From NCBI RefSeq assembly GCF_002086815.1, contig NZ_MVID01000006.1, positions 124,001 to 188,000 of the forward strand: a stretch of 64,000 nt of DNA. Reading direction: 5' to 3'. Position 1 is the first letter of the stretch. Each line of letters starts with the position of its first letter. Position numbers and translations under genes: made by a program. The stretch is from Mycolicibacterium parafortuitum. Lineage in GTDB: Bacteria; Actinomycetota; Actinomycetes; Mycobacteriales; Mycobacteriaceae. A model generated the notes under the pieces. The model was not told the DNA's origin and did no database searches. It saw nothing but the letters and a program-made list of their open reading frames with translations. This document shows positions 19,811 through 29,161 of this stretch, one piece after another.

Positions 19811-21292
19811 ATGCCTGCTGCTCACGTGGTCCGCGCCGTCTCCGTGGCGTTGGCAGTGGCCATCGTCATCGGCACCGGGGTCGCGTGGGGCAAGATCCGC
19901 TCGTTCGAAGCCGGCATCAACCACATCAACCCGATCGCCCTCGGCGGTGAGGGTGAGGACGGTGCGATCGACATCCTGCTCGTCGGCTCCGACAGCCGCA
20001 CCGATGCGCACGGCAACCCGCTGTCCGACGAGGAGCGCGCGATGCTGCGCGCCGGCGACGAGGTCGCCACCAACACCGACACGATTATCTTGATCCGCAT
20101 CCCGAACAACGGGGAGTCGGCGACGGCCATTTCGATCCCCCGCGACTCCTATGTGGAGGCGCCGGGCATCGGGAAGATGAAGATCAACGGCGTGTACGGC
20201 TCGGTGCACTTCGAGGAGATGAAGAAGCTCGTCGAGCAGCAGGGCGTCGACCCGGCCGAGGCGGAGCCGGAGGCGCAGGCCGCCGGGCGCGAGGAGCTGA
20301 TCAAGACCGTCGCCAATCTGACCGGCGTCACCGTCGACCACTACGCGGAGATCGGCCTGCTGGGCTTCGCGTTGATCACCGATGCGCTCGGCGGCGTCGA
20401 CGTGTGCCTCAACGAGCCGGTCTGGGAACCACTTTCGGGTGCCGACTTCCCGGCCGGCTGGCAGAAACTCAACGGCACGCAGGCGCTGAGCTTCGTGCGG
20501 CAGCGGCACGACCTGCCGCGCGGTGACCTGGACCGGGTGGCGCGCCAGCAGGCGGTGATGGCGTCGATGGCCCACGAGGTGATCTCGGGCAAGACACTGT
20601 CGAGCCCGACGACGTTGAGCAACCTGGAGTCGGCGGTGCAGCGGTCGGTGGTGCTGTCCGAGGGCTGGGACATCATGGATTTCGTCAGTCAGCTGCAGAG
20701 CCTGGCGGCCGGCAATGTCGCGTTCGCGACCATCCCGATCCTCGAGGAAGCCGGCTGGAGCGACGACGGTATGCAGAGTGTGGTCCGGGTCGACCCGAAA
20801 GAGGTCAAGGACTGGGTCACCAGCCTGCTCAACGACCAGGATCAGGGCAAGACCGAGGAGCTGACCTACAGCAACGACCAGACCACGGTCGAGGTGTTCA
20901 ACGATTCGGACGTCAACGGACTCGCCGCCGCGGTCGCCCATGTGGTGACGTCCAAGGGATTCACGCAGGGCAACGTCGGCAACAACGAGGGCCCGAAGGT
21001 CACCAGCAGCCAGGTGCAGGCCGCCAAGGCCGACGATCCGGGTGCGCAGGCGGTCGCGCTGGAGCTGGGCGGGCTGCAGGTCGTCGAGGATGCGTCGGTG
21101 CCGCCGAACACGGTGCGGGTGGTGCTGGCCGCCGATTACACCGGCCCGGGCTCCGGGCTGGACGGCTCGGATGTCACTTTGATGGGCGCCAGCCCGACGA
21201 CGTCGGGCGCGGTGTCCGACACCGGGGGCACGGTGCCGCCGCCGGCGCCGATCATCACGGCCGGTTCCGACGATCCGAAGTGCGTCAACTGA
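19811..21292 (+). CDS. LytR-CpsA-Psr family phosphotransferase
   Basis: LCP proteins ligate undecaprenyl/decaprenyl-linked glycopolymers to the cell wall; the mycobacterial Rv3267 type joins arabinogalactan to peptidoglycan. The 493-residue protein has one N-terminal membrane helix (about 8-27), then the extracellular LCP domain with LLVGSDSRTDAHG, ISIPRDSYVEAPG and LSFVRQRHDLPRGDLDRVARQQ, giving the key Asp and Arg residues, and a LytR_C domain (about 350-440) before a Thr/Pro tail. A TAGCCT hexamer (19799-19804) six bases before ATG suggests leaderless expression. It lies beside rmlD and wbbL, which make the same linker. Confidence 0.93.
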   Translation: MPAAHVVRAVSVALAVAIVIGTGVAWGKIRSFEAGINHINPIALGGEGEDGAIDILLVGSDSRTDAHGNPLSDEERAMLRAGDEVATNTDTIILIRIPNNGESATAISIPRDSYVEAPGIGKMKINGVYGSVHFEEMKKLVEQQGVDPAEAEPEAQAAGREELIKTVANLTGVTVDHYAEIGLLGFALITDALGGVDVCLNEPVWEPLSGADFPAGWQKLNGTQALSFVRQRHDLPRGDLDRVARQQAVMASMAHEVISGKTLSSPTTLSNLESAVQRSVVLSEGWDIMDFVSQLQSLAAGNVAFATIPILEEAGWSDDGMQSVVRVDPKEVKDWVTSLLNDQDQGKTEELTYSNDQTTVEVFNDSDVNGLAAAVAHVVTSKGFTQGNVGNNEGPKVTSSQVQAAKADDPGAQAVALELGGLQVVEDASVPPNTVRVVLAADYTGPGSGLDGSDVTLMGASPTTSGAVSDTGGTVPPPAPIITAGSDDPKCVN

Positions 21293-21293
21293 C

Positions 21294-22004
21294 GTGACGA
21301 ATGTCAGCTCGGCGATCCTGGATCCGTTGATGGCGGCCAACCCGGCCGGCCCGCGGATCACCTACTACGACGACGCCACCGGTGAGCGCATCGAGTTGTC
21401 CACCGCGACGCTCGCCAACTGGGCGGCCAAGACCGGCAATCTGTTGCGTGACGAGCTCGGGGCGACGCCGGGCAGCCGGGTCGCGGTGCTGCTGCCCGCG
21501 CACTGGCAGACGGCGGCGGTGCTGTTCGGGATTTGGTGGATCGGTTGTGAAGTGGTGTTCTCCGGCGAGGCGGACATCGCGTTGTGCACCCCCGACCGGA
21601 TCGACGACGCGGACGCCGCGGCCGGGATGGGCGAGATCGCGGTGCTGTCACTGGATCCGTTCGGCAAGCCGGTGCCGGATCTGGCGGTGGGGCTGACGGA
21701 TTATGCGACCGCGGTGCGGGTGCACGGCGATCAGATCGTGCCGGAGCGCGCGCCGGGTCCCGCGTTGGAGGGCCGGTCGGCCGACGACGTGCTGGCCGCG
21801 GCCCGGGAGTCGGCGGCCACGCAGAACATCACGGGCACCGACCGGGTGCTGTCGACCGCACCGTGGGACACGGCGGACGACGTGATCGAACGACTTCTCG
21901 CGCTGTACGTCGTCGGCGCGTCCCTGGTTCAGGTGGCAAACCCCGATGCGGCTCTGATGGAGCGCCGGGCTGGGACCGAGAAAATCACGCGTTCCGCACT
22001 GTGA
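21294..22004 (+). CDS. TIGR03089 family protein
   Basis: This 236-residue actinobacterial protein resembles a shortened N-terminal part of an AMP-dependent ligase. It contains RITYYDDATGERIELS, LANWAAKTGNLLRDELG and SRVAVLLPAHWQTAAVLFG. The ATP-grasp-like P-loop and C-terminal lid of full acyl-CoA synthetases are absent, so adenylation is unlikely. The GTG start is one base after the LCP stop, so the two genes are coupled. The function is unknown. Confidence 0.85.
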   Translation: MTNVSSAILDPLMAANPAGPRITYYDDATGERIELSTATLANWAAKTGNLLRDELGATPGSRVAVLLPAHWQTAAVLFGIWWIGCEVVFSGEADIALCTPDRIDDADAAAGMGEIAVLSLDPFGKPVPDLAVGLTDYATAVRVHGDQIVPERAPGPALEGRSADDVLAAARESAATQNITGTDRVLSTAPWDTADDVIERLLALYVVGASLVQVANPDAALMERRAGTEKITRSAL

Positions 22005-22133
22005 CCGTTTCGTTTCCGTGGCCTAACGCAGTTTTAAGGATCGTGCCGCACACTGGTTTTCAGCCGGTCGCCACGATGGTGGCGAAACCCGGGACCTTTG
22101 AGACAACAGGGGCCCCAGCGTGAGGAGGTCCGG

Positions 22134-22448
22134 ATGTCGTCGACGCTTATCGCCAGCGTGCTGATCCTGAGCCTGTCCGCGGTGCACTGGCGTCTCCGCC
22201 GGCACGCGGGCTGGATGGCAAGTCCCCGCGGTCGATTCTTCGTGATGCTGAGCTACCCGTTGGCAGCGCTGGCCGCGTACTGGATGTGTTCGGCGGCGAC
22301 ATCTCTTGAGTGGGCGCTCGCCGGCGGCTGGGCAATGGCGTGGATATCGTCGACCCTCGTCGGCCTCGGCGCGCTGAAGCGGGTCTCCGCCGAGCACGCG
22401 GCCCGGGCGGTCGCGCTGGAAACGATCACGCCCGCTGTCTCGCGGTAG
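22134..22448 (+). CDS. Small membrane protein, tandem paralogue 1
   Basis: This 104-residue protein has three hydrophobic segments (about 5-17, 33-53 and 60-80). The GAGGAGG ribosome site before ATG 22134 decides the start. Its segment WRLRRHAGWMASPRGRFF parallels WHVHNRRHPAWFVSTEGRFL of the gene at 22714, with the following hydrophobic Y-P-L-A-A-L-A-A-Y-W pattern also shared. The two are thus diverged tandem duplicates. I know no function. Confidence 0.65.
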   Translation: MSSTLIASVLILSLSAVHWRLRRHAGWMASPRGRFFVMLSYPLAALAAYWMCSAATSLEWALAGGWAMAWISSTLVGLGALKRVSAEHAARAVALETITPAVSR

Positions 22449-22713
22449 ACCTTTCAGCCGCCTCACGAGCACCACCGATCCCACCATTCCCACCCGGCAA
22501 AACTGAGCCATTCAGCGAATTTTTGATTCCGCAAGCAACGACACGCTTTGTTTCGGCGATATTGACGCCGCGTTAACTCTGACCTTATTGTTTACGTGAC
22601 CAGACCGCTTATCGACGGGTACGAGCTTCGCTTCGCATCACTGCCGACAGGAAGTTTGGCAAAGCAGGACCTCCGGGATTCAGGCACTGGGGGGCTGTCG
22701 GTAGGGGGCGTTT

Positions 22714-23043
22714 ATGGGGTCGTCCGTCGCGGCAATGTCGATCGTCATCGCCCTCGGTTTGTGGCACGTACACAACCGACGACACCCGGCATGGTTCGTC
22801 AGCACCGAAGGTCGATTCTTGATCTGCGTCGGATACGCGCTCGTCGCGTTCGGCGCGTATTGGCTGGCGGTCTCGCCGACGGTCGCCGCGTGGGAGTGGA
22901 CGCTGGGCAGCCTGTCCGCATTGGCGGCCGTCGCCGCCTTCGTGTTCGGATTCGATCAACTCCGCCATGTGACTCCCGCCCACGCCGTCCCCGAACAGAT
23001 CCTCGATTCGGACGACTCTGCGCAACCCAAGCAATCGCTGTAG
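22714..23043 (+). CDS. Small membrane protein, tandem paralogue 2
   Basis: This 109-residue protein has three hydrophobic segments and a charged C-terminus (DSDDSAQPKQSL). It shares topology and a conserved core with the protein at 22134, so it is a paralogue. The ATG at 22714 follows GGGGGCGTTT. It precedes birA on the same strand by 48 bp. Bases 22449-22713 between the two paralogues hold no gene that I can see. The function is unknown. Confidence 0.65.
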   Translation: MGSSVAAMSIVIALGLWHVHNRRHPAWFVSTEGRFLICVGYALVAFGAYWLAVSPTVAAWEWTLGSLSALAAVAAFVFGFDQLRHVTPAHAVPEQILDSDDSAQPKQSL

Positions 23044-23091
23044 CGGACGACAGCGGCCTACGAACTCGAAACAGACCTCTACTGTCGACGT

Positions 23092-23892
23092 GTGACCACG
23101 TCCGCACGCACGCCGCTGAACGTCCACAAATTGCGCTCTGCGGTTACGGGAGCGGCGTGGCACCAGGTCGACGTCGTCGAGGAGACCGGGTCGACCAACG
23201 CCGATCTGATCGCGCGAGCCGCTGCGGGCGAGGACATAGTCGGGGCGGTGTTGTTCACCGAGCATCAGACCGCGGGCCGTGGACGCCACGGACGCAGCTG
23301 GTCGGCCCCGCCACGGTCGCAGATCGCGGTGTCGGTGGGAGTCGACACCACCGGCGTGGCTGTCGAGGGATGGGGCTGGGTGCCGCTGCTGACCGGCGTC
23401 GCGGTCGCGCATGTGATGCGCGAGTTCGTCGGCGTCGACGCCGGCGTGAAGTGGCCCAATGACGTGCTGGTCGGCACAGGCAAGTTGGCGGGCATTCTCG
23501 CCGAGGTGTCGGCACCGGCGATCGTGGTGGGCCTCGGACTCAATGTCAGCCTGACGCCCGACGAGCTTCCGGATCCGAAGGCAATCTCGCTGACGATGCT
23601 GGGTTACGACGTCGACCGCACCGAGTTGGCGACGGCGCTGCTGCAGGAGCTCGGTTCCCGGCTGCGCCGGTGGCGCCTCGCCGGAGGCGCCGACGCGGCC
23701 TTGACCGAGGACTACCACCGACTGAGTACGACGATCGGCACCCGGGTGCGCGCGGTCCTACCCGGCGATTCCGAAATCGTGGGCACCGCAATGGGTATCG
23801 ACGACGCCGGCCGCCTGCTGATCGACACCGACGGGTCGATGGTCACCATCTCCGCCGGTGACATCACGCACCTGCGGCCGGCGCAGAGCTAG
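23092..23892 (+). CDS. birA: Biotin--[acetyl-CoA-carboxylase] ligase
   Basis: BirA activates biotin with ATP and attaches it to the carboxyl carrier of acyl-CoA carboxylases. The 266-residue protein lacks an N-terminal DNA-binding domain, as in mycobacteria. It shows ETGSTNADLIARA, the biotinyl-AMP loop TAGRGRHGRSW, VKWPNDVLV with its catalytic Lys, KLAGILAEV and an SH3-like C-terminus (GTRVRAVLPGDSEIVGTA). A TACTGT -10-like hexamer ends six bases before the GTG start, suggesting leaderless expression. It converges with fadE25. Confidence 0.94.
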   Translation: MTTSARTPLNVHKLRSAVTGAAWHQVDVVEETGSTNADLIARAAAGEDIVGAVLFTEHQTAGRGRHGRSWSAPPRSQIAVSVGVDTTGVAVEGWGWVPLLTGVAVAHVMREFVGVDAGVKWPNDVLVGTGKLAGILAEVSAPAIVVGLGLNVSLTPDELPDPKAISLTMLGYDVDRTELATALLQELGSRLRRWRLAGGADAALTEDYHRLSTTIGTRVRAVLPGDSEIVGTAMGIDDAGRLLIDTDGSMVTISAGDITHLRPAQS

Positions 23893-23902
23893 CAGGAACG
23901 CG

Positions 23903-25072
23903 TCACTTCAGCAGCGCGCGGCTCATCACCACGCGCTGAATCTGGTTGGTGCCCTCGTAGATCTGGGTGATCTTGGCGTCGCGCATCATGCGCTCCACCG
24001 GGAAGTCGACGGTGTAGCCGGCGCCGCCGAACAGCTGCACGGCGTCGGTGGTGACCTCCATCGCGATGTCGGAGGCCAGGCACTTCGACGCCGCGGAGAT
24101 GAAGCCGAGGTTGCCCTCGCCACGCTCGGCGCGGGCCGCGGCGTGGTAGACCATCAGGCGCGCGGCCTCGACCTTCATCGCCATGTCGGCGAGCATGAAC
24201 TGCACAGCCTGGAAGTCGCTGATCGACTTGCCGAACTGCTTGCGGTCCTTGGTGTATTCGATCGCGGCGTCCAGTGCGCCCTGCGCGATGCCGACCGCCT
24301 GCGCCCCGATCGTCGGACGGGTGTGGTCCAGGGTGGCCAGCGCGGTCTTGAAGCCGGTGCCCGGCTCACCGATGATGCGGTCACCCGGGATGCGGCAGTT
24401 CTCGAAGTACAGCTCGGTGGTCGGTGAGCCCTTGATCCCGAGCTTGCGCTCCTTGGGTCCGATGGTGAAGCCCTCGTCGTCGATATGGACCATGAACGCC
24501 GAGATCCCGTTGGCGCCCTTGTCGGGATCGGTCACGGCCATCACGGTGTACCAGGACGACTTGCCGCCGTTGGTGATCCAGCACTTGGCGCCGTTGAGGA
24601 TCCAGTCGTCGCCGTCGGCCTTGGCGCGGGTGCGCATGCCGGCGGCGTCGCTGCCGGCTTCGCGTTCGGACAGCGCGTAGGACGCCATCGCCTCACCGGA
24701 TGCGATGGACGGGAGGACTTTCTGCTTGAGCTCGTCGGAGCCGCGCAGGATCAGCCCCATCGTGCCGAGCTTGTTGACCGCGGGGATCAGCGACGCGGAT
24801 GCGTCGACGCGGGCGACCTCCTCGATGACGATGCACGCGGCGACCGAGTCGGCGCCCTGCCCGTCGAACTCCTCGGGAACGTGCACCGCGTGGAAGCCAT
24901 TGGAGACGAGCGCGTCCAGGGCCTCCTGCGGGAAGCGGGCGTTCTCGTCGACGTCGGCGGCGTGCGGGGCGATCTCCTTCTCGCACAGTGCGCGGATCGC
25001 CGCGCGTAGTTCCTGATGCTCCTCCGGCAACTGGAAGAGATCGAACGACGGATTTCCGGCCCAACTAGCCAT
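23903..25072 (-). CDS. fadE25: Acyl-CoA dehydrogenase (FadE25 type)
   Basis: This FAD enzyme introduces the trans-2 double bond into an acyl-CoA. The 389-residue protein has SYALSEREAGSDAAGMRT (flavin/substrate loop), AKCWITNGGKSSWYTVMA, RKQFGKSISDFQAVQFML, and the catalytic Glu in the C-terminal segment IYEGTNQIQRVVMSRALLK. The start is the third of three consecutive ATG codons, six bases after AAGGAG; the others are at 25075 and 25078. It converges with birA with only 10 bp between. The chain-length preference is not evident. Confidence 0.93.
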   Translation of the reverse strand: MASWAGNPSFDLFQLPEEHQELRAAIRALCEKEIAPHAADVDENARFPQEALDALVSNGFHAVHVPEEFDGQGADSVAACIVIEEVARVDASASLIPAVNKLGTMGLILRGSDELKQKVLPSIASGEAMASYALSEREAGSDAAGMRTRAKADGDDWILNGAKCWITNGGKSSWYTVMAVTDPDKGANGISAFMVHIDDEGFTIGPKERKLGIKGSPTTELYFENCRIPGDRIIGEPGTGFKTALATLDHTRPTIGAQAVGIAQGALDAAIEYTKDRKQFGKSISDFQAVQFMLADMAMKVEAARLMVYHAAARAERGEGNLGFISAASKCLASDIAMEVTTDAVQLFGGAGYTVDFPVERMMRDAKITQIYEGTNQIQRVVMSRALLK

Positions 25073-25206
25073 CATCATCTCCTTGCTACTCGTCGGTAAC
25101 TTTAGCGCGGTGCGGGCGAGAAACGAATTCCGGGCAAGGCACTTCTCAGGGTGCGCTCAGCGCCGGAAACGGTTCGCTCTCAGCCTTCGTGGGTACTTTC
25201 GGCGTC

Positions 25207-25398
25207 ATGCAGGTGTACATCGATGGCAAGGCCTTCCGCCGTACCGCGCATTGTGACTGTGGTTGGAACGCTACTCCCCGTTTGATGCGGAGTTCCGCGG
25301 TAGTCGACGCCGGTATCCACGCCGCCCAGACCGGACACATCCAGGCCGCCGCCCCCGTCCAGCACACCGCGCCCGTCGTGGTCCTGCGAGCGTCCTGA
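25207..25398 (+). CDS. Small Cys/His protein
   Basis: This 63-residue protein begins MQVYIDGKAFRR and contains HCDCGW followed by a later HAAQTGH, a spacing that could bind zinc. A TACTTT hexamer (25194-25199) ends seven bases before ATG, matching leaderless starts elsewhere in the window, and an intrinsic terminator follows 36 bp downstream. These flanking signals support a real, independently transcribed gene. I recognise no function. Confidence 0.55.
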   Translation: MQVYIDGKAFRRTAHCDCGWNATPRLMRSSAVVDAGIHAAQTGHIQAAAPVQHTAPVVVLRAS

Positions 25399-25751
25399 GT
25401 CCTCGCGACTCCGCCTCCGATCGGAGTTCGCTCGACAGCGGTGTGACCGATGTCACGCCGCTGTTTTTGTGCCTCGAAGTCTCGATTTATCCAGGGCGTC
25501 AATCGATTAGCCAGGCAAACCGCGCTGACCCGAGGCACGCCTAGGACTCCGGGACTCAGCATTCTGCACGCCAGTTCGAGGCCATTGTCCAGATTGGAAA
25601 TCGAGTCTGGGAACGCGGCGGAAACTTCACAGAAAACCGGTCTTGAGCAGGCCTTATACGCTCAGTTCCGGGGCGCGGTGAATGGTTGTGGACAAATTCA
25701 CGAATGCCCCGAATAGCGAACTGCTCCGGCGCCAATACCGTCAAAAGGGGC
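25399..25751. other. Intergenic region with terminator, no gene
   Basis: This 353-bp region separates the small Cys/His gene from the type III PKS. It holds the terminator at 25435-25468, a short palindrome TCCGATCGGA (25417-25426), and a TATACG -10-like hexamer about 95 bp before the PKS start. No coding pattern is seen. Confidence 0.6.
25435..25468 (+). terminator. Intrinsic terminator after the small Cys/His gene
   Basis: A 13-bp stem (25435-25447 with 25452-25464, one G-U wobble) and a CGAT loop are followed by five T residues. It lies 36 bp after the stop at 25398. The shape is a classical rho-independent terminator, uncommon in mycobacteria. Confidence 0.75.
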
Positions 25752-26852
25752 ATGACTGATACCTCGTTTTTCGCCCCCACTCAACCATCTCGCCTCCGCG
25801 ACCCCCGAGCCCCGCATATCGCGGGGACGGCGGCGGCCTTCACCGACCACGTCTACGACCAGGACCAGGTCGCGGCGGCTCTGACCGAGTTCACCGATCC
25901 CGCGTTCGCCCGGTTCGCGCACTCCAGTGGGGTTAAGTACCGCAATCTCGCGTTGCCCGTCGGCCGCTATCTACTCTTGTCCGGGTTCACCGAGGCCAAC
26001 ACGGCCTACATCGAGGTGGCCACCGACCTCGGCGAGCGTGCGGTCCGCCAAGCCCTGTCCGCGGCGCACCTCGACCCGTCGGAGGTCGACGCGATCATCA
26101 CCGTGTCCAGCACCGGCGTCGCCGTGCCGACCATCGACGCGCGCATCGCGGGCCGGCTCGGCCTGCGCCCTGACGTGAAGCGCATCCCGCTGTTCGGCCT
26201 CGGTTGTGTCGCCGGGGCAGCGGGACTGGCGCGCGTGCACGACTACCTGCGCGGGTTCCCGGACCACGTCGCCGTGCTGCTGTCGGTCGAATTGTGTTCC
26301 CTGACCCTGCAGCGCGACGACTTCTCGATCCCCGCACTCATCGGGTTGTGCCTGTTCGGGGACGGCGCCGCCGCGGTAGTTGCCGTCGGGGCGGAGCGCA
26401 GTCCTGCGACACCGCACCCGGGCCCGCGCGTCATCGACACCCGCAGCACGCTGTTTCCCGACACTGTCGACGTCATGGGCTGGAACGTCGGCGCCGAAGG
26501 CTTTCAGCTGGTGATGTCGAAGGATGTCCCCCGGATGGCAGAAGACCACCTCGCCGACGCGGTCGGCCACTTCCTCGCCGACCACGGGCTCGGCACCGAG
26601 GACATCTCGACATGGATCTGTCATCCCGGTGGGCCGAAGGTGCTCGAGGCCATCGGCTCGGCAATGCATCTGCCGCAGAACACCTTCCGGCACAGCTGGG
26701 ATTCGATGAGCGAGCACGGCAACATCTCGTCGGCGTCGGTGCTCGATGTGCTCGCCCGGACGTTGAACGATCCACCGACACCCGGCTCGCTGGGGCTGAT
26801 GCTGGCGATGGGGCCGGGCTTCAGCTTCGAGCTGCTCCTGCTGAGCTGGTAG
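25752..26852 (+). CDS. Type III polyketide synthase
   Basis: This 366-residue chalcone-synthase-like enzyme extends an acyl-CoA with malonyl-CoA units to give pyrones, resorcinols or related products. The catalytic triad is visible: Cys152 (GLGCVAGAAG), His291 (WICHPGGPKVLEAIG) and Asn324 (SEHGNISSASV). The C-terminus GPGFSFELLLLSW has the G-x-G-P-G-like family loop. ATG 25752 follows AAAAGGGG. The ICMT-like gene starts eight bases after its stop, so product methylation is probably coupled, as in Streptomyces srsA-srsB. Chain length and ring type cannot be read from sequence. Confidence 0.92.
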   Translation: MTDTSFFAPTQPSRLRDPRAPHIAGTAAAFTDHVYDQDQVAAALTEFTDPAFARFAHSSGVKYRNLALPVGRYLLLSGFTEANTAYIEVATDLGERAVRQALSAAHLDPSEVDAIITVSSTGVAVPTIDARIAGRLGLRPDVKRIPLFGLGCVAGAAGLARVHDYLRGFPDHVAVLLSVELCSLTLQRDDFSIPALIGLCLFGDGAAAVVAVGAERSPATPHPGPRVIDTRSTLFPDTVDVMGWNVGAEGFQLVMSKDVPRMAEDHLADAVGHFLADHGLGTEDISTWICHPGGPKVLEAIGSAMHLPQNTFRHSWDSMSEHGNISSASVLDVLARTLNDPPTPGSLGLMLAMGPGFSFELLLLSW

Positions 26853-26860
26853 GAGGAGCC

Positions 26861-27364
26861 ATGTATTACCTGTTCATCCTTGCAATCGGAGCGGAACGCC
26901 TCGTCGAGCTGGTGGTCTCGCGACGCAACGCGCGCTGGTCATTCGCGCACGGCGGCCAGGAGTTCGGTCGCGGCCACTATCCGGCGATGGTGAGTATGCA
27001 TGCGCTGCTGCTGATTTCCTGCATCACCGAGGTCGCTGTCTGGCATCGCCCGTTCGTCCCGTGGCTCGGGTGGCCGATGATGGCGCTCGTCGCCGCGAGC
27101 ACGGCCCTGCGGTGGTGGTGCGTCGCAACCCTGGGTAAGCACTGGAATCCGCGCCTCATCGTGATCCCGGACGCTCCGCTGGTGACCGGTGGGCCTTACC
27201 GATGGCTGCATCATCCGAACTACACCGCGGTGGCGGTGGAGGTGGCGGCGCTTCCGCTCGTGCATTCGGCGTGGGTCACCGCGATCGTGTTCAGCCTAGC
27301 CAATGCCGCGGTGCTCTCCGTCAGGATCGGCGCGGAGAACCGAGCGTTGGGTTATGCCGCGTAA
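26861..27364 (+). CDS. ICMT-family membrane methyltransferase
   Basis: This 167-residue integral membrane protein is of the isoprenylcysteine carboxyl methyltransferase family. The SAM-binding signature near the C-terminus includes GPYRWLHHPNYTAV and the preceding TLGKHWNPRLIVIP; hydrophobic helices surround it. The AGGAGGAGCC site before ATG is strong. In bacteria such proteins commonly sit beside type III PKS genes and methylate the phenolic hydroxyl of alkylresorcinol products, which I infer here. Its stop is three bases from that of purE, which converges. Confidence 0.88.
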   Translation: MYYLFILAIGAERLVELVVSRRNARWSFAHGGQEFGRGHYPAMVSMHALLLISCITEVAVWHRPFVPWLGWPMMALVAASTALRWWCVATLGKHWNPRLIVIPDAPLVTGGPYRWLHHPNYTAVAVEVAALPLVHSAWVTAIVFSLANAAVLSVRIGAENRALGYAA

Positions 27365-27367
27365 CCG

Positions 27368-27867
<500 letters not shown>

Positions 27868-27871
<4 letters not shown>

Positions 27872-29076
27872 GCGTGGGGATCCCATCCGTCGGTCCACTG
27901 TGCGTGCGACAACCAGTGTGCCGCCCGCTCGGCGCGCTCCCGCAGGGACGTCATCGATTCAGCCGGTCCGCCGACGATGTTCACGTGCCCGATCTTGCGG
28001 CCCGGCCGCTCCTCCTTGCCGTAGAGGTGCACTTTGGCATCTGGCATGCGGGCGAACAGGTGGTGCACCCGCTCGTCCATCGACATCGCCGGTATCTCGG
28101 GGGCGCCGAGCACATTGCCCATCACGGTCGGCGCCAGCGCGGACGTGTCCCCGAGCGGGTAGTCCAGAACCGCGCGCAGGTGCTGCTCGAACTGGCTGGT
28201 GCGCGCCCCGTCCATCGTCCAGTGCCCGGAGTTGTGCGGCCGCATCGCAAGCTCGTTGACGAGCAGCTGCCCGTCGACGGTCTCGAACAACTCCACCGCG
28301 AGCACCCCGACGACGCCGAGCGATGACGCGATACGCAGCGCCAGTTCCGACGCGGCGGAACCCAGTTCCTCGGACAGGTCCGGCGCCGGGGCGAGCACGG
28401 TGACGCAGATGCCGTCGCGCTGCACGGTCTCGACCACCGGCCATGCGGCACCCTGTCCGAACGGTGAGCGGGCCACCAGCGCGGCCAACTCGCGGCGCAT
28501 CGCGACCCGTTCCTCGATCATCACCGCCACACCGTCGGCGAGGTAGCGCTCGACCACCGAGCACACTTCGTCGGTGTCGGCGGCGAGGACGACGCCGCGC
28601 CCGTCGTAGCCGCCGCGCACCGTCTTGATCACCGCCGGACCGCCGACCTGTTCACTGAACGCGATGGCGTCCTGCACGGAGGTCACCTCGGCGAAGCGGG
28701 GTACCGGCGCGCCGAGGTCGGAGAGTCGGCGGCGCATCAGCAACTTGTCCTGCGCGTGGACGAGCGCGCCGGGCGGTGGGGCGACGTTCACGCCGTCGGC
28801 GACGAGGGCGTCGAGGTGTTCGGTCGGCACGTGCTCGTGGTCGAAGGTGAACGCGGTCGCGCCCTTCGCAACCTGTCGCAGCGCCTCGAGGTCGGTATGG
28901 GAGCCGAGGACGACATCCGGGGTCACCTGGGCGGCGGATTCATCGCTGCGGACGGCCAGCACCCGCAGGGTCTGGCCCAGCGCGATTGCCGCTTGGGCCG
29001 TCATCCGGGCGAGTTGGCCGCCACCGATCATTGCTACGACGGGCGGGGACGCGGGGCTTCTCGACACGGCATACAT
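27868..29076 (-). CDS. purK: N5-carboxyaminoimidazole ribonucleotide synthase
   Basis: PurK uses ATP and bicarbonate to carboxylate AIR to N5-CAIR. The 402-residue ATP-grasp protein begins with the phosphate loop [15 protein letters not shown] and has [30 protein letters not shown] and the metal site [18 protein letters not shown] followed by [15 protein letters not shown] 29076 (MYAVSRSP) is chosen; a further upstream start would run across the GtrA promoter. It diverges from the GtrA gene. Confidence 0.95.
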
Positions 29077-29161
29077 GGTGTCATGACCGGCACCACACCG
29101 ATGACCTGCGGTTACCGAGCGATGCGGCATTGGGCACGCCGGTTCCGTAAACTGGCTCCTT

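Noticed and set aside
19745..21361. Long upstream extension of the rmlD reading frame
   Set aside because: It runs antisense through the LCP gene, is His/Arg-rich without homology, and RmlD similarity starts exactly at ATG 19744.
25442..25457. CRP-like site TGTGA-N6-TCACG upstream of the type III PKS
   Set aside because: It lies entirely within a 13-bp stem followed by five Ts, so a terminator explains it better; it is also about 300 bp from the PKS start.
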